This document shows positions 15,401 through 22,304 of a stretch of 29,786 nucleotides of DNA, in pieces (within the stretch, counting starts at the first letter, position 1; each line of letters begins with the position of its first letter). Position numbers and translations under genes: made by a program. Origin of the DNA: DATIHQ01 sp035480535 (GTDB lineage Bacteria; Chlamydiota; Chlamydiia; Chlamydiales; SM23-39); the NCBI GenBank assembly GCA_035480535.1, contig DATIHQ010000047.1, positions 1-29,786 of the forward strand. Reading direction: 5' to 3'. The notes beneath the pieces are model-generated. The model saw only the letters and a list, made by a program, of their open reading frames with translations. It searched no databases and was not told the DNA's origin.

Positions 15401-16519
15401 ATGTCATTATTTTGCAATATCCTCTCCCACACGTTTCGAAATTACGCAACCATTCATGGCCGGCCAACCGACAGATTTTCATTCGATGTTGAAAAAGAGT
15501 GTCAAAATCATCTTCTCACCGATGAGCGGGCTACAGCTCTTCAACATCGGGCTATTGAACCCTTGATTCCCGGAAAAAAGGATACTCTTCACGCTTATCT
15601 TTGTGGAGAAAATGCTCAGCCCTTTCAAGGAAACCGCCACAACCTCGTCTTATTCGATCCAAATAATCGAGTCATTCGCTATCGAACAGGAGATTTCTCT
15701 CTTGTGATCAAGGGGCAAGACACAAAGGATCGCAAGAAGGGCGTTTGCGATCATTCTGTTGGCGTAATTCCTCGGAGTTATGACCATTTTGCCCGACTCA
15801 AAATGGGAGATTGGATGCGGAAGATCAGGGAAGATGAGGACCTTGACCGCATTGAAATCGCGCGCGATTATGCCATCAAAGCTCCTTCAGATAATCTCCC
15901 TCTAAAAGAGAAGTACTATATCGGCTCTGATTTCATTCCCGACTTACTTGCCCCTGGAGATGCGTTGAAGGCGCTCAACGCCTTGCCCAGCGATGAGAAA
16001 AGAGAGCTGATCCGGCAAATGACGGTGATGATCCAAAGAAGCGGCTATCTGGATGTTCATCTAGGCAACATCCTATTCAAAAAAAATAATGCGGGGCAAT
16101 TGATTGGTCTATTCGTTGACCTAGAACCGTTTGGCCTCTTCAGAACTAAAGCTGATCTCCGAAAAATAGGAATAAAAAACTCTAAATCCCGAATGATTCC
16201 CGATTCATTAGAAGAGTATTCTCGCCTAGGATTACACATGTTCCTCCGTATCTTTCGCAAGCAACTGGTCAGTCAAGAAACCAGAGAACTAGCAGAAGAA
16301 ATCATTGGCGGGGCCCTTCAAGAAACCCAAGCAGCCATCAAGTCATGCCAAACAACACCCCTCTCCTCGATCAATCCCCATATGTGTTTCCCCACGGTCT
16401 GCTGTGCGCCCTGCCTCTGCATAAACGCATGTAAAGTTTGGAAAGAAACTCACCCCTTTCCAAATAAAGGAAAGCCTCCCGAACAATTCATGGAGCTCAT
16501 CCCCACACCAAGGACCTAA
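15401..16519 (+). CDS. kinase-like tandem paralogue 3, Cys-rich tail
   Basis: This 372-aa paralogue has the best match to the phosphotransferase loop, 'LDVHLGNILFKK' (D218, H220, N223). 'FSLVIKGQD' gives K104 and 'FVDLEPFG' gives D240. The tail 'CFPTVCCAPCLCINACKVW' keeps the CCAPCLC core but changes the flanks. It starts 5 bp after paralogue 2, with the same AAGG-CTCTAA context before the ATG. The 'EEYSRLGL' segment near residue 271 pairs it with paralogue 2, whereas its 'AAIKSCQTTPLSSINP' segment pairs it with paralogue 1, a sign of mosaicism. Function is unknown beyond the predicted kinase-like fold. Confidence 0.75.
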   Translation: MSLFCNILSHTFRNYATIHGRPTDRFSFDVEKECQNHLLTDERATALQHRAIEPLIPGKKDTLHAYLCGENAQPFQGNRHNLVLFDPNNRVIRYRTGDFSLVIKGQDTKDRKKGVCDHSVGVIPRSYDHFARLKMGDWMRKIREDEDLDRIEIARDYAIKAPSDNLPLKEKYYIGSDFIPDLLAPGDALKALNALPSDEKRELIRQMTVMIQRSGYLDVHLGNILFKKNNAGQLIGLFVDLEPFGLFRTKADLRKIGIKNSKSRMIPDSLEEYSRLGLHMFLRIFRKQLVSQETRELAEEIIGGALQETQAAIKSCQTTPLSSINPHMCFPTVCCAPCLCINACKVWKETHPFPNKGKPPEQFMELIPTPRT

Positions 16520-16523
16520 ACCC

Positions 16524-17735
16524 ATGTCATTTTGCAATATCGTTTCCCATACGTTTCTAGACCGCGCCACCATGCATGGCGCTCCGAGAGATGAATTCTC
16601 TGTAGATCCTGAGAATGTGTGCCGAGGCCACCTCCTCACTGATCCTAGGGCCAAAGCTCTTCGGGAGCGGGTCGTTAAACCCTTGGTCAATGGGAATCGA
16701 ATCACTCTTCACGATTATCTCAGCGGACAAACTCATTTCCGCGAGCGAGGCGTTTTTTGGGGAAAAGGCACTGATGAACTCCCCTTATTTGATCCAGGGA
16801 GTCGGGTCATTCATTTTCAAACAGGAAATAATACCTCTCTCGTGCTCAAAGGACAAGACCCACCTCTTGAAGAAGACCCAGATTTGGAAGAAGATGAAGG
16901 TCAAATAAAAGCAGTTCTCACTCCTTCTGGAATTGCATTTTCACCTGCCTATGACCACTTTGCCAGACTTAAGATGGGAGATCGGATGCGAACACTCCAG
17001 CAAAATGAAAATCTTGACCGCCTTGAAATCGCACGGGACTATGCCATTGAAGCGCCTTGGCCGAATCTCCCTCTAAAAGAAAAATATTATATCGCCTCAG
17101 ATTTCATTTCAGGCTTACTTTCCTCTGACGAAGGATTAAGAGAACTCGGTGTTTTGCCACTTGAGGAAAAAAAACAACTGATCGGGCAAATCGCGACAAT
17201 GATTCTAAAAAGCAGCTATATGGACGCTCACTTTAACAACATTCTTTTCAAGAAAAACAATCAGGGGCAATTGATTGCCGTATTCGTGGATTTGGAGCCT
17301 TTTGGTCTTCTCAGAACCAAAAAAGAGTTCCGGAAAGGCAACGATGAACTTTCAGAGAATTTGCAGCGCGCAATTCACCAGAAGAATCCAAAAGCGACAA
17401 TGCCCACTTCCTTAGAAGAGTGTTCCCGCATAGGATTGGAATCGCTGGGCCTTGAATTTGCCGCTACCCACGAGGAGGGTTTGATTCAAAAAGAGACACT
17501 AGACATAGCAAAAGAAATCATTGGCCAAGCGCTGCTCACACTCCAAACAAAGATCGATTCATTCCAAACGACCCCCCTCTTTTCGACCAACCCTTGCAAT
17601 TGCCTAGATGCTAGCTGCTGCGCGCCCTGTCTCTGCATCAAAGCCTGTAAAATTTGGGAAGACACCCACTATTCTTCAAAAGAAAAAAGACCTCCTCCCC
17701 ATCAATTCATGGAAAGTTTCAATTTGTCCATCTAA
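16524..17735 (+). CDS. kinase-like tandem paralogue 4, Cys-rich tail
   Basis: This 403-aa copy is the longest of the four. It has 'TSLVLKGQD' (K109) followed by an acidic insertion rich in Glu and Asp (about 115-126). It also has 'YYIASDFISGLL', 'MDAHFNNILFKK' (D234, H236, N239) and 'FVDLEPFG' (D256). The tail is 'CNCLDASCCAPCLCIKACK'. The first 57 nt differ from paralogue 1 at only four positions, so these two copies are recently related although they flank the array. It starts 4 bp after paralogue 3 and ends the run. The next gene, a pirin, starts about 90 bp later and is unrelated. Confidence 0.75.
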   Translation: MSFCNIVSHTFLDRATMHGAPRDEFSVDPENVCRGHLLTDPRAKALRERVVKPLVNGNRITLHDYLSGQTHFRERGVFWGKGTDELPLFDPGSRVIHFQTGNNTSLVLKGQDPPLEEDPDLEEDEGQIKAVLTPSGIAFSPAYDHFARLKMGDRMRTLQQNENLDRLEIARDYAIEAPWPNLPLKEKYYIASDFISGLLSSDEGLRELGVLPLEEKKQLIGQIATMILKSSYMDAHFNNILFKKNNQGQLIAVFVDLEPFGLLRTKKEFRKGNDELSENLQRAIHQKNPKATMPTSLEECSRIGLESLGLEFAATHEEGLIQKETLDIAKEIIGQALLTLQTKIDSFQTTPLFSTNPCNCLDASCCAPCLCIKACKIWEDTHYSSKEKRPPPHQFMESFNLSI

Positions 17736-17826
17736 TCCCTTTTCGATAAGATCTTTTTCAAAGAGAGTGCATATGGCAAGATTTTTGTTTTTGATGGCGG
17801 CAGCTACCACTATATTTGGAGGGGAA

Positions 17827-18519
17827 ATGATTACGGTTCGAAAGAGTGAAGAGCGGGGCCACGCTGAACATGGATGGCTCACCACCGACTACACTTTCTC
17901 CTTTGCCGATTATCACGATCCCAATTTCATGGGCTTTCGCACGCTGCGGGTGATCAATCAAGATCTCGTCGACCCGGCCAAAGGATTTGACACCCATCCC
18001 CACAAAGATATGGAAATCCTCACCTACATCCTCGACGGCACCATCGAGCATAAAGACACAATGGGCAACCACGCCCAGATCCACAAAGGGGAATTCCAAC
18101 TCATGACCGCCGGCAGCGGCGTCCAGCACAGCGAATTCAACCCTTCAAAAAAGGAAAAGGTCCATCTCCTCCAAATCTGGATCCAACCCGACAAGAAAGG
18201 ACTCGCTCCCGAGTATCAGCAAAAGAACTTCGCCGACCATAAAAATGGACTCAAGCTCGTCGTCTCCCCCGATGGGAAAGACGGCTCCCTAAAGATCCAT
18301 CAAAATGCTTTGGTTTATTTGGGCCGCTTCAGCGAGGCAAAAGAGATCCATCTTCCTCTAACCGCCAACCGCCACGCCTGGATCCAGCTGACTCAAGGAT
18401 CCCTCGCCGTCAACGGCATTGCCCTGAAAAAAGGGGATGGCGCCTCAGTGAGTGGGGAAAAGGAACTCCGGTTCAAGGCAAGCCCCAACACGGAATTCCT
18501 TCTGTTCGATCTTAATTAA
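17827..18519 (+). CDS. yhhW: pirin-family protein, quercetin 2,3-dioxygenase type
   Basis: The product is a bicupin of the pirin family, close to E. coli YhhW, which can oxidise quercetin in vitro; the natural substrate is unknown. The four metal ligands are present at the E. coli numbering: His57 and His59 in 'FDTHPHKDMEILTY', and His101 and Glu103 in 'GVQHSEFNPS'. The 230-aa length from the ATG at 17827 matches YhhW (231 aa), and GGAGG lies 4 nt before that ATG. An ATG 18 codons earlier (17773) would add a hydrophobic, signal-like stretch ('MARFLFLMAAATTIFGGE'). It is less likely, but an exported form cannot be excluded. Its stop lies 3 bp from the acpP stop (convergent). Confidence 0.9.
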   Translation: MITVRKSEERGHAEHGWLTTDYTFSFADYHDPNFMGFRTLRVINQDLVDPAKGFDTHPHKDMEILTYILDGTIEHKDTMGNHAQIHKGEFQLMTAGSGVQHSEFNPSKKEKVHLLQIWIQPDKKGLAPEYQQKNFADHKNGLKLVVSPDGKDGSLKIHQNALVYLGRFSEAKEIHLPLTANRHAWIQLTQGSLAVNGIALKKGDGASVSGEKELRFKASPNTEFLLFDLN

Positions 18520-18522
18520 GAT

Positions 18523-18762
18523 TTATGCGCTGACTTTTCGTTTTTCGATGTAGTCGACGACGTCGCCTACCGTTTTGAGCTTCTCCGCATCTTCTTCGGA
18601 GATCTCGAAACCAAAACGCTCTTCGAATGTCATGATTAATTCGGTGAGGTCTAGGGAATCGGCGTTGAGATCTTCAACGAAGGATTTCTCCAACGTCACA
18701 TCGGCGGTGTCAACACCCAGCTGCTCGACGATGATATCAATGACTTCTTGTTGCACTGTCAT
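18523..18762 (-). CDS. acpP: acyl carrier protein
   Basis: This is a small acidic protein of 79 aa that carries growing acyl chains on a phosphopantetheine arm. Ser36 in 'DLNADSLDLTELIM' is the attachment site and sits at the E. coli position. The helices 'QQEVIDIIVEQLGV' and 'EEDAEKLKTVGDVVDYIE' are standard. AcpS, encoded at 4348-4728, would activate it. It is the last gene of the fabH-fabD-fabG-acpP run, 18 bp after fabG, with AAGGA upstream. It ends 3 bp from the stop of the pirin gene, which leaves no room for a separate terminator. Confidence 0.97.
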   Translation of the reverse strand: MTVQQEVIDIIVEQLGVDTADVTLEKSFVEDLNADSLDLTELIMTFEERFGFEISEEDAEKLKTVGDVVDYIEKRKVSA

Positions 18763-18780
18763 ACTCGTTCCTTTTTTCGT

Positions 18781-19536
18781 TTACATAACCATTCCGCCAT
18801 CGACCGTAAGCACTTGCCCCGTAATGTAGCTGGCTTGGTCGCTGGCTAAAAATAAAGCCGCATAGGCGATATCGCGTGGTTTCCCAATGCGGCTCATCGG
18901 TATTTTAGAGAGGATAGACTCCTTAATTTGATCGGAGAGCCCCCCTGTCATTTGCGTCTCAATATATCCAGGCGCAATGCAATTGGCCCGCACGTTGCGA
19001 CTAGCCAATTCTTTCGCTAAAGACTTCGTAAATCCAATCATCCCCGACTTCGATGCAGCATAGTTTACCTGCCCTGCATTTCCTGTCAAGCCGATCACAG
19101 AGGCGATATTGATGATCGTCCCCGATTTGGCTTTCATCATCGGGCGCGCAAAAGCGCGGCAGAGATTATAGACTGATTTTAAGTTCACATCGACGACGAG
19201 ATCCCAATCCTCTTCACTCATTCGCATGAGGAGATTGTCGCGCGTAATGCCCGCATTATTGACGAGAACGTCGATCGCTCCCCAATTCTTGAGGACCAGC
19301 TCGACCGCCTCGTCCACTTCTTTCGATTTCGATACGTCGACAAGAGCATAGGTGACTTTTTGCTCGGGAGAGGCGCGCGCGGCTTCGATTTCTTTCACTG
19401 CCTGCTCGGCTCTTTCTTTGTTGGTTCCAAAAATGGCGACATCGGCTCCCTGCTCCGCATAAAGACAGGCGATCGCCTTTCCAATGCCGGCAGTTCCCCC
19501 AGTGACAAGTGCTTTTTTCCCTTTCAACAATTGCAT
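18781..19536 (-). CDS. fabG: 3-oxoacyl-[ACP] reductase
   Basis: FabG reduces 3-ketoacyl-ACP to 3-hydroxyacyl-ACP with NADPH in each elongation round, and supplies the 3-hydroxyacyl chains that LpxD uses. The 251-aa protein is a short-chain dehydrogenase with 'TGGTAGIGKAIA' (residues 12-23, NADPH binding), 'NNAG' (93-96), Asn118, Ser146, and the catalytic 'YAASKSG' with Tyr159 and Lys163. It ends in 'SYITGQVLTVDGGMVM', as is standard. A GGAG site precedes the ATG. It overlaps the end of fabD by 13 bp. Confidence 0.97.
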   Translation of the reverse strand: MQLLKGKKALVTGGTAGIGKAIACLYAEQGADVAIFGTNKERAEQAVKEIEAARASPEQKVTYALVDVSKSKEVDEAVELVLKNWGAIDVLVNNAGITRDNLLMRMSEEDWDLVVDVNLKSVYNLCRAFARPMMKAKSGTIINIASVIGLTGNAGQVNYAASKSGMIGFTKSLAKELASRNVRANCIAPGYIETQMTGGLSDQIKESILSKIPMSRIGKPRDIAYAALFLASDQASYITGQVLTVDGGMVM

Positions 19537-20450
19537 GTGACTCCAAGTATATCGAGATCAGCTACTTTATCTACAGAAAGACCGGCGATCCCCATTTTTC
19601 GATTCAGGCCCGTTAATGTCTTGCCGCAGCCAATTTCAATGAAGATCTCAATTCCCATCCGCTGCATCGATGCAATTCCTTGTTCCCAGCGAATCGACTG
19701 GGTCACCTGCGAGGTGAGATTCTTCTTTATTTCTTCAATGGACTTCACGCTCTTGCCCGGCACGTTCATCACCAATTCAATTTGACTCTCGCGGATCGGC
19801 GCCGCTTGAATCCAGGGAAAGAGCCCTTCTTGAGCTGACTTCATCAGTCCGCTGTGGAACGCTCCATGAACCGTTAGAGGAATGACCCTCTTGGCCCCTT
19901 TCTCTTTTAGCACCTGGCCCGCTCTCTCAATCCCTTCCTGGGTTCCTGAGACAACGGTTTGTCCTGGGGCATTATAATTGGCCACCCAGACATCTTTCAA
20001 CTCTTTTACTGCAGATTCGATCCCTAACGCGTCCAAACCCAAAATGGCGGCCATCGTACCAGGAATTTTTTCACACGCCTTATTCATTAGACGCGCCCTC
20101 TCCTGAATCAGCTTCAACGTATCGGCAAAACCCAATCTCCCTGAAGCATACAGAGCTGTGTATTCCCCTAGGCTCAATCCTGCGCAAACGGTTGGAACTA
20201 AGTCGGGAAGCTGCTGTTGAATCACCCGTAAAATCGCTACGCTTGTGACGAAAATAGCGAGCTGGCTATTTCTCGTTTCTGTGAGAAGCTCTTCAGGCCC
20301 ATTAAAAATTAATGTGGAGAGTTTTTCTCCCAAAATGTCATCGGCTTCCTCGAATGTTTCGCGAGCTACGGCAAACGTCTCAAAAAAATCTTTTCCCATT
20401 CCTGGGTACTGGGCTCCTTGCCCAGGAAATAAAAAGGCAGTCTTTTTCAT
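19524..20450 (-). CDS. fabD: malonyl-CoA:ACP transacylase
   Basis: FabD moves malonyl groups from CoA to ACP, supplying the extender for elongation. The 308-aa product has the 'FPGQGAQYPGMGKDF' oxyanion motif near the N-terminus, the nucleophile Ser93 in 'AGLSLGEYTALYASG', and His199 in 'VHGAFHSGLM'. Length is normal for the family. The start overlaps the fabH stop by 4 bp (ATGA) and has GAGGG 4 nt upstream. Its 3' end overlaps fabG by 13 bp, so the three genes are clearly one operon. Confidence 0.97.
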   Translation of the reverse strand: MKKTAFLFPGQGAQYPGMGKDFFETFAVARETFEEADDILGEKLSTLIFNGPEELLTETRNSQLAIFVTSVAILRVIQQQLPDLVPTVCAGLSLGEYTALYASGRLGFADTLKLIQERARLMNKACEKIPGTMAAILGLDALGIESAVKELKDVWVANYNAPGQTVVSGTQEGIERAGQVLKEKGAKRVIPLTVHGAFHSGLMKSAQEGLFPWIQAAPIRESQIELVMNVPGKSVKSIEEIKKNLTSQVTQSIRWEQGIASMQRMGIEIFIEIGCGKTLTGLNRKMGIAGLSVDKVADLDILGVTCNC

Positions 20451-21436
20451 TCAGCCCTCAATACGGCGGCGCCCCAGGTAAATCCCGACCCAAAACCAGT
20501 CAGAAGGATCTTTTCGCCACTCTTCACTTCATGTTCTTTGCGCAATTCATCTAGAGCGATCCCCACTGACGAAGCAGAGGTATTCCCATATTTTTGAACC
20601 GTCTTATAGATCCGCTCTGCGGGTAAATGCTCAAATCGTTTGGCAATCGCGTCGATGATTCTAAGATTTGCTTGATGAGGGACGAGCCAGCTGATCTCAT
20701 TTTCATGGCATCCCAAAGCGTCGAGACACTCTTTACAAGAGGCCTCCATCCGCCGGACTGCGTGTTTAAAGACCTCATTTCCGGCCATTTTAATGAAATG
20801 TTGCCCCTCAGCCACCGTCTCAGCCGTAGCCGGCATGCGGCATCCCCCAGCGGGCAGCATCAATAATTCTGCTTGTTCCCCATCCGCGCCTAACCGGACG
20901 CTTTCAAGGACAAGCCCCTTTCCCTCGCTTGAAACCACACAAGCGCTCGCCCCGTCTCCGAATAAGACGCAAGTAGATCGATCCTTATAGTTGGTAATGG
21001 AAGAGAGCTTTTCGGCGGCGATGACAAGGACATTTTTGTAAGCGCCCGATTCAACAAAAGATTTTGCAACGGCGAGGGCGTAGAGATAGCCTGTGCAAGC
21101 CGCCTGAATATCCATGGCGCCCGCTTTTTTCGCCCCCAACGATTGTTGGATCAAACAAGCCGTGCTGGGGAATAGATAATCGGGGCTCAGCGTTGCGACT
21201 AAAATAAAGTCTATCTGATCTACCGCAAGTCCTGCATCGACAATCGCTGCCCGTCCTGCTGCCAGGCCCATATCGGAGGTAAACTCATCCGCCCGGGCAA
21301 TGCGCCTTTCCTTCATCCCCGTGCGGGAGACGATCCATTCATCGGAGGTCTCGACCATTTGCTCGAGATCCCGATTGGTCAGCACCCGCTCAGGGAGGTA
21401 GGAACCTGTTCCTATAATTTTTGCTTTCACAACCAT
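20447..21436 (-). CDS. fabH: 3-oxoacyl-[ACP] synthase III
   Basis: FabH starts fatty-acid synthesis by condensing acetyl-CoA (or another acyl-CoA) with malonyl-ACP. The 329-aa product has the full triad: Cys114 in 'AACTGYLYAL', His254 in 'VPHQANLRIID' and Asn285 in 'YGNTSASSVG'. The ATG at 21436 ('MVVKAKIIGTGSYLPE') puts the first strand where other FabH proteins begin. The open frame runs upstream to 21700 but would overlap recR on the other strand and adds no homologous sequence, so it is rejected. An in-frame ATG at 21457 is a minor alternative. No strong ribosome-binding site is seen. It is first in the fabH-fabD-fabG-acpP operon and divergent from recR. Confidence 0.96.
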   Translation of the reverse strand: MVVKAKIIGTGSYLPERVLTNRDLEQMVETSDEWIVSRTGMKERRIARADEFTSDMGLAAGRAAIVDAGLAVDQIDFILVATLSPDYLFPSTACLIQQSLGAKKAGAMDIQAACTGYLYALAVAKSFVESGAYKNVLVIAAEKLSSITNYKDRSTCVLFGDGASACVVSSEGKGLVLESVRLGADGEQAELLMLPAGGCRMPATAETVAEGQHFIKMAGNEVFKHAVRRMEASCKECLDALGCHENEISWLVPHQANLRIIDAIAKRFEHLPAERIYKTVQKYGNTSASSVGIALDELRKEHEVKSGEKILLTGFGSGFTWGAAVLRAE

Positions 21437-21495
21437 TTTTTTGAATCGTTGAGCCATTTTTCTGAAGATAAATATTGGGTGTGAGTTTAGCCGAT

Positions 21496-21513
21496 CTTCC
21501 TTTAAAAAGGAAG
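21496..21513. promoter_or_regulatory. perfect palindrome between fabH and recR
   Basis: CTTCCTTT-AA-AAAGGAAG is an 18-bp inverted repeat with perfect 8-bp arms, lying in the 115-bp gap between the divergent fabH and recR starts. Symmetry and position would suit an operator for the fatty-acid operon. No regulator is known, and the AT-rich context makes a chance match possible. Confidence 0.4.
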
Positions 21514-21551
21514 CTGTTAAAAAATTCCCTTTTAGTCTATCTTCTCCTCTT

Positions 21552-22154
21552 ATGGCTAATCGCTTCCCGGAAGATCTACTTACGCTCATCGCCCACCTCA
21601 AAAAGCTACCCGGCGTGGGCACCCGCACAGCTGAGCGTTTTGCCTTTGAATTTCTCCATTGGCCGCAAGACTCCCTCACCGAACTAGGCCACCTCCTCAC
21701 CTCGATTCAAGAAAAGATTCCCCCCTGCCCCACCTGCGGCTGCCTCACCCACCAAGGAGCCTGCTATTTCTGCAACTCCCCCCACCGCGACCCCACCTCC
21801 CTCTGCATACTCGCCTCCCCGCGCGACGCCTATGCCATTGAGGAAACCCAATCTTTTCGCGGCCTCTACCACGTCATCGAGCACCTCCTCTCCCCCCTCG
21901 ATGGCCGCAACACCCAAACCCTTCGCGTCGACCGCATTCTCTCCCGCATTCAGCAACACAACGTGCGCGAGGCAATCATTGCCTTCGACGCTACCCTCGA
22001 AGGAGACACGACGGCACTCTTCCTAAAATCGCAGCTCGCCCGTCCCCATCTCACCATTTCTCGTCTCGCCCTTGGCCTCCCCATCGGCACCAATCTAGAA
22101 TACATCGACAGCGGCACACTCGGCCGCGCTTTGACGGGAAGGCAACAGATATAA
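21552..22154 (+). CDS. recR: recombination mediator RecR
   Basis: RecR works with RecO (and RecF) to load RecA on SSB-coated single-stranded DNA during gap repair. The 200-aa protein has the helix-hairpin-helix 'LKKLPGVGTRTAERFAFEFL', a C4 zinc finger (Cys59, Cys62, Cys71, Cys74), and the Toprim domain starting at 'SLCILASPRDAYAIEET'. It ends with the Walker-like 'SRLALGLPIGTNLEYIDSGT' region. Length is normal. It lies between the fab operon and bamA, as in Chlamydia. The GAGCCC-rich hairpin starts 2 bp after its stop codon. Confidence 0.96.
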   Translation: MANRFPEDLLTLIAHLKKLPGVGTRTAERFAFEFLHWPQDSLTELGHLLTSIQEKIPPCPTCGCLTHQGACYFCNSPHRDPTSLCILASPRDAYAIEETQSFRGLYHVIEHLLSPLDGRNTQTLRVDRILSRIQQHNVREAIIAFDATLEGDTTALFLKSQLARPHLTISRLALGLPIGTNLEYIDSGTLGRALTGRQQI

Positions 22155-22155
22155 A

Positions 22156-22237
22156 CGAGCCCGAGCCCGCGTGCGAGCCCGAGCCCGATTTCGACGTGAA
22201 TTAATCGGGCTCGGACGCGGGCTCGGGCTCGGGCTCG
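22156..22237 (+). terminator. GAGCCC-repeat hairpin after recR
   Basis: A 34-bp arm built of GAGCCC units (22156-22189) is followed by a 14-nt loop and a 34-bp arm of GGGCTC units (22204-22237), then AATTTT. The arms pair imperfectly because the repeat counts on either side of a GCGT core differ (two plus two units on the left, three plus one on the right). The position right after the recR stop suits a terminator. The iterated hexamers also make it a simple-sequence repeat. Confidence 0.65.
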
Positions 22238-22249
22238 AATTTTCTACAT

Positions 22250-22278
22250 TTGCTTTTATGTTTAGCCTTTTCTATAAT
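22250..22278 (+). promoter_or_regulatory. promoter for bamA-skp-lpxD
   Basis: TTGCTT (22250-22255) and a perfect TATAAT (22273-22278) are separated by 17 nt, directly after the hairpin and 26 nt before the bamA ATG. This is the strongest housekeeping promoter match in the window. Confidence 0.65.
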
Positions 22279-22304
22279 TAACGGACTATCGATCCGGGAC
22301 TGTA

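Larger units (their letters stand above)
13063..17735 (+). repeat. four-copy tandem gene array
   Basis: Four homologous genes lie head to tail, separated by 4-5 bp. The junctions between copies share the pattern AAGG-CTCTAAAT-CC-ATGTCAT: the stop TAA of one copy is followed almost at once by the next ATG. This suggests unequal duplication of a gene-sized unit and translational coupling through the preceding 3' end. Confidence 0.85.

Noticed and set aside
17773..17826. Signal peptide on the pirin-family protein
   Set aside because: A hydrophobic 18-residue extension is possible, but the GGAGG site and match to YhhW length favour the ATG at 17827; kept only as an alternative.
21437..21700. 88-codon N-terminal extension of fabH
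   Set aside because: The extension lies antisense to recR, has no similarity to FabH N-termini, and the ATG at 21436 gives the normal length.
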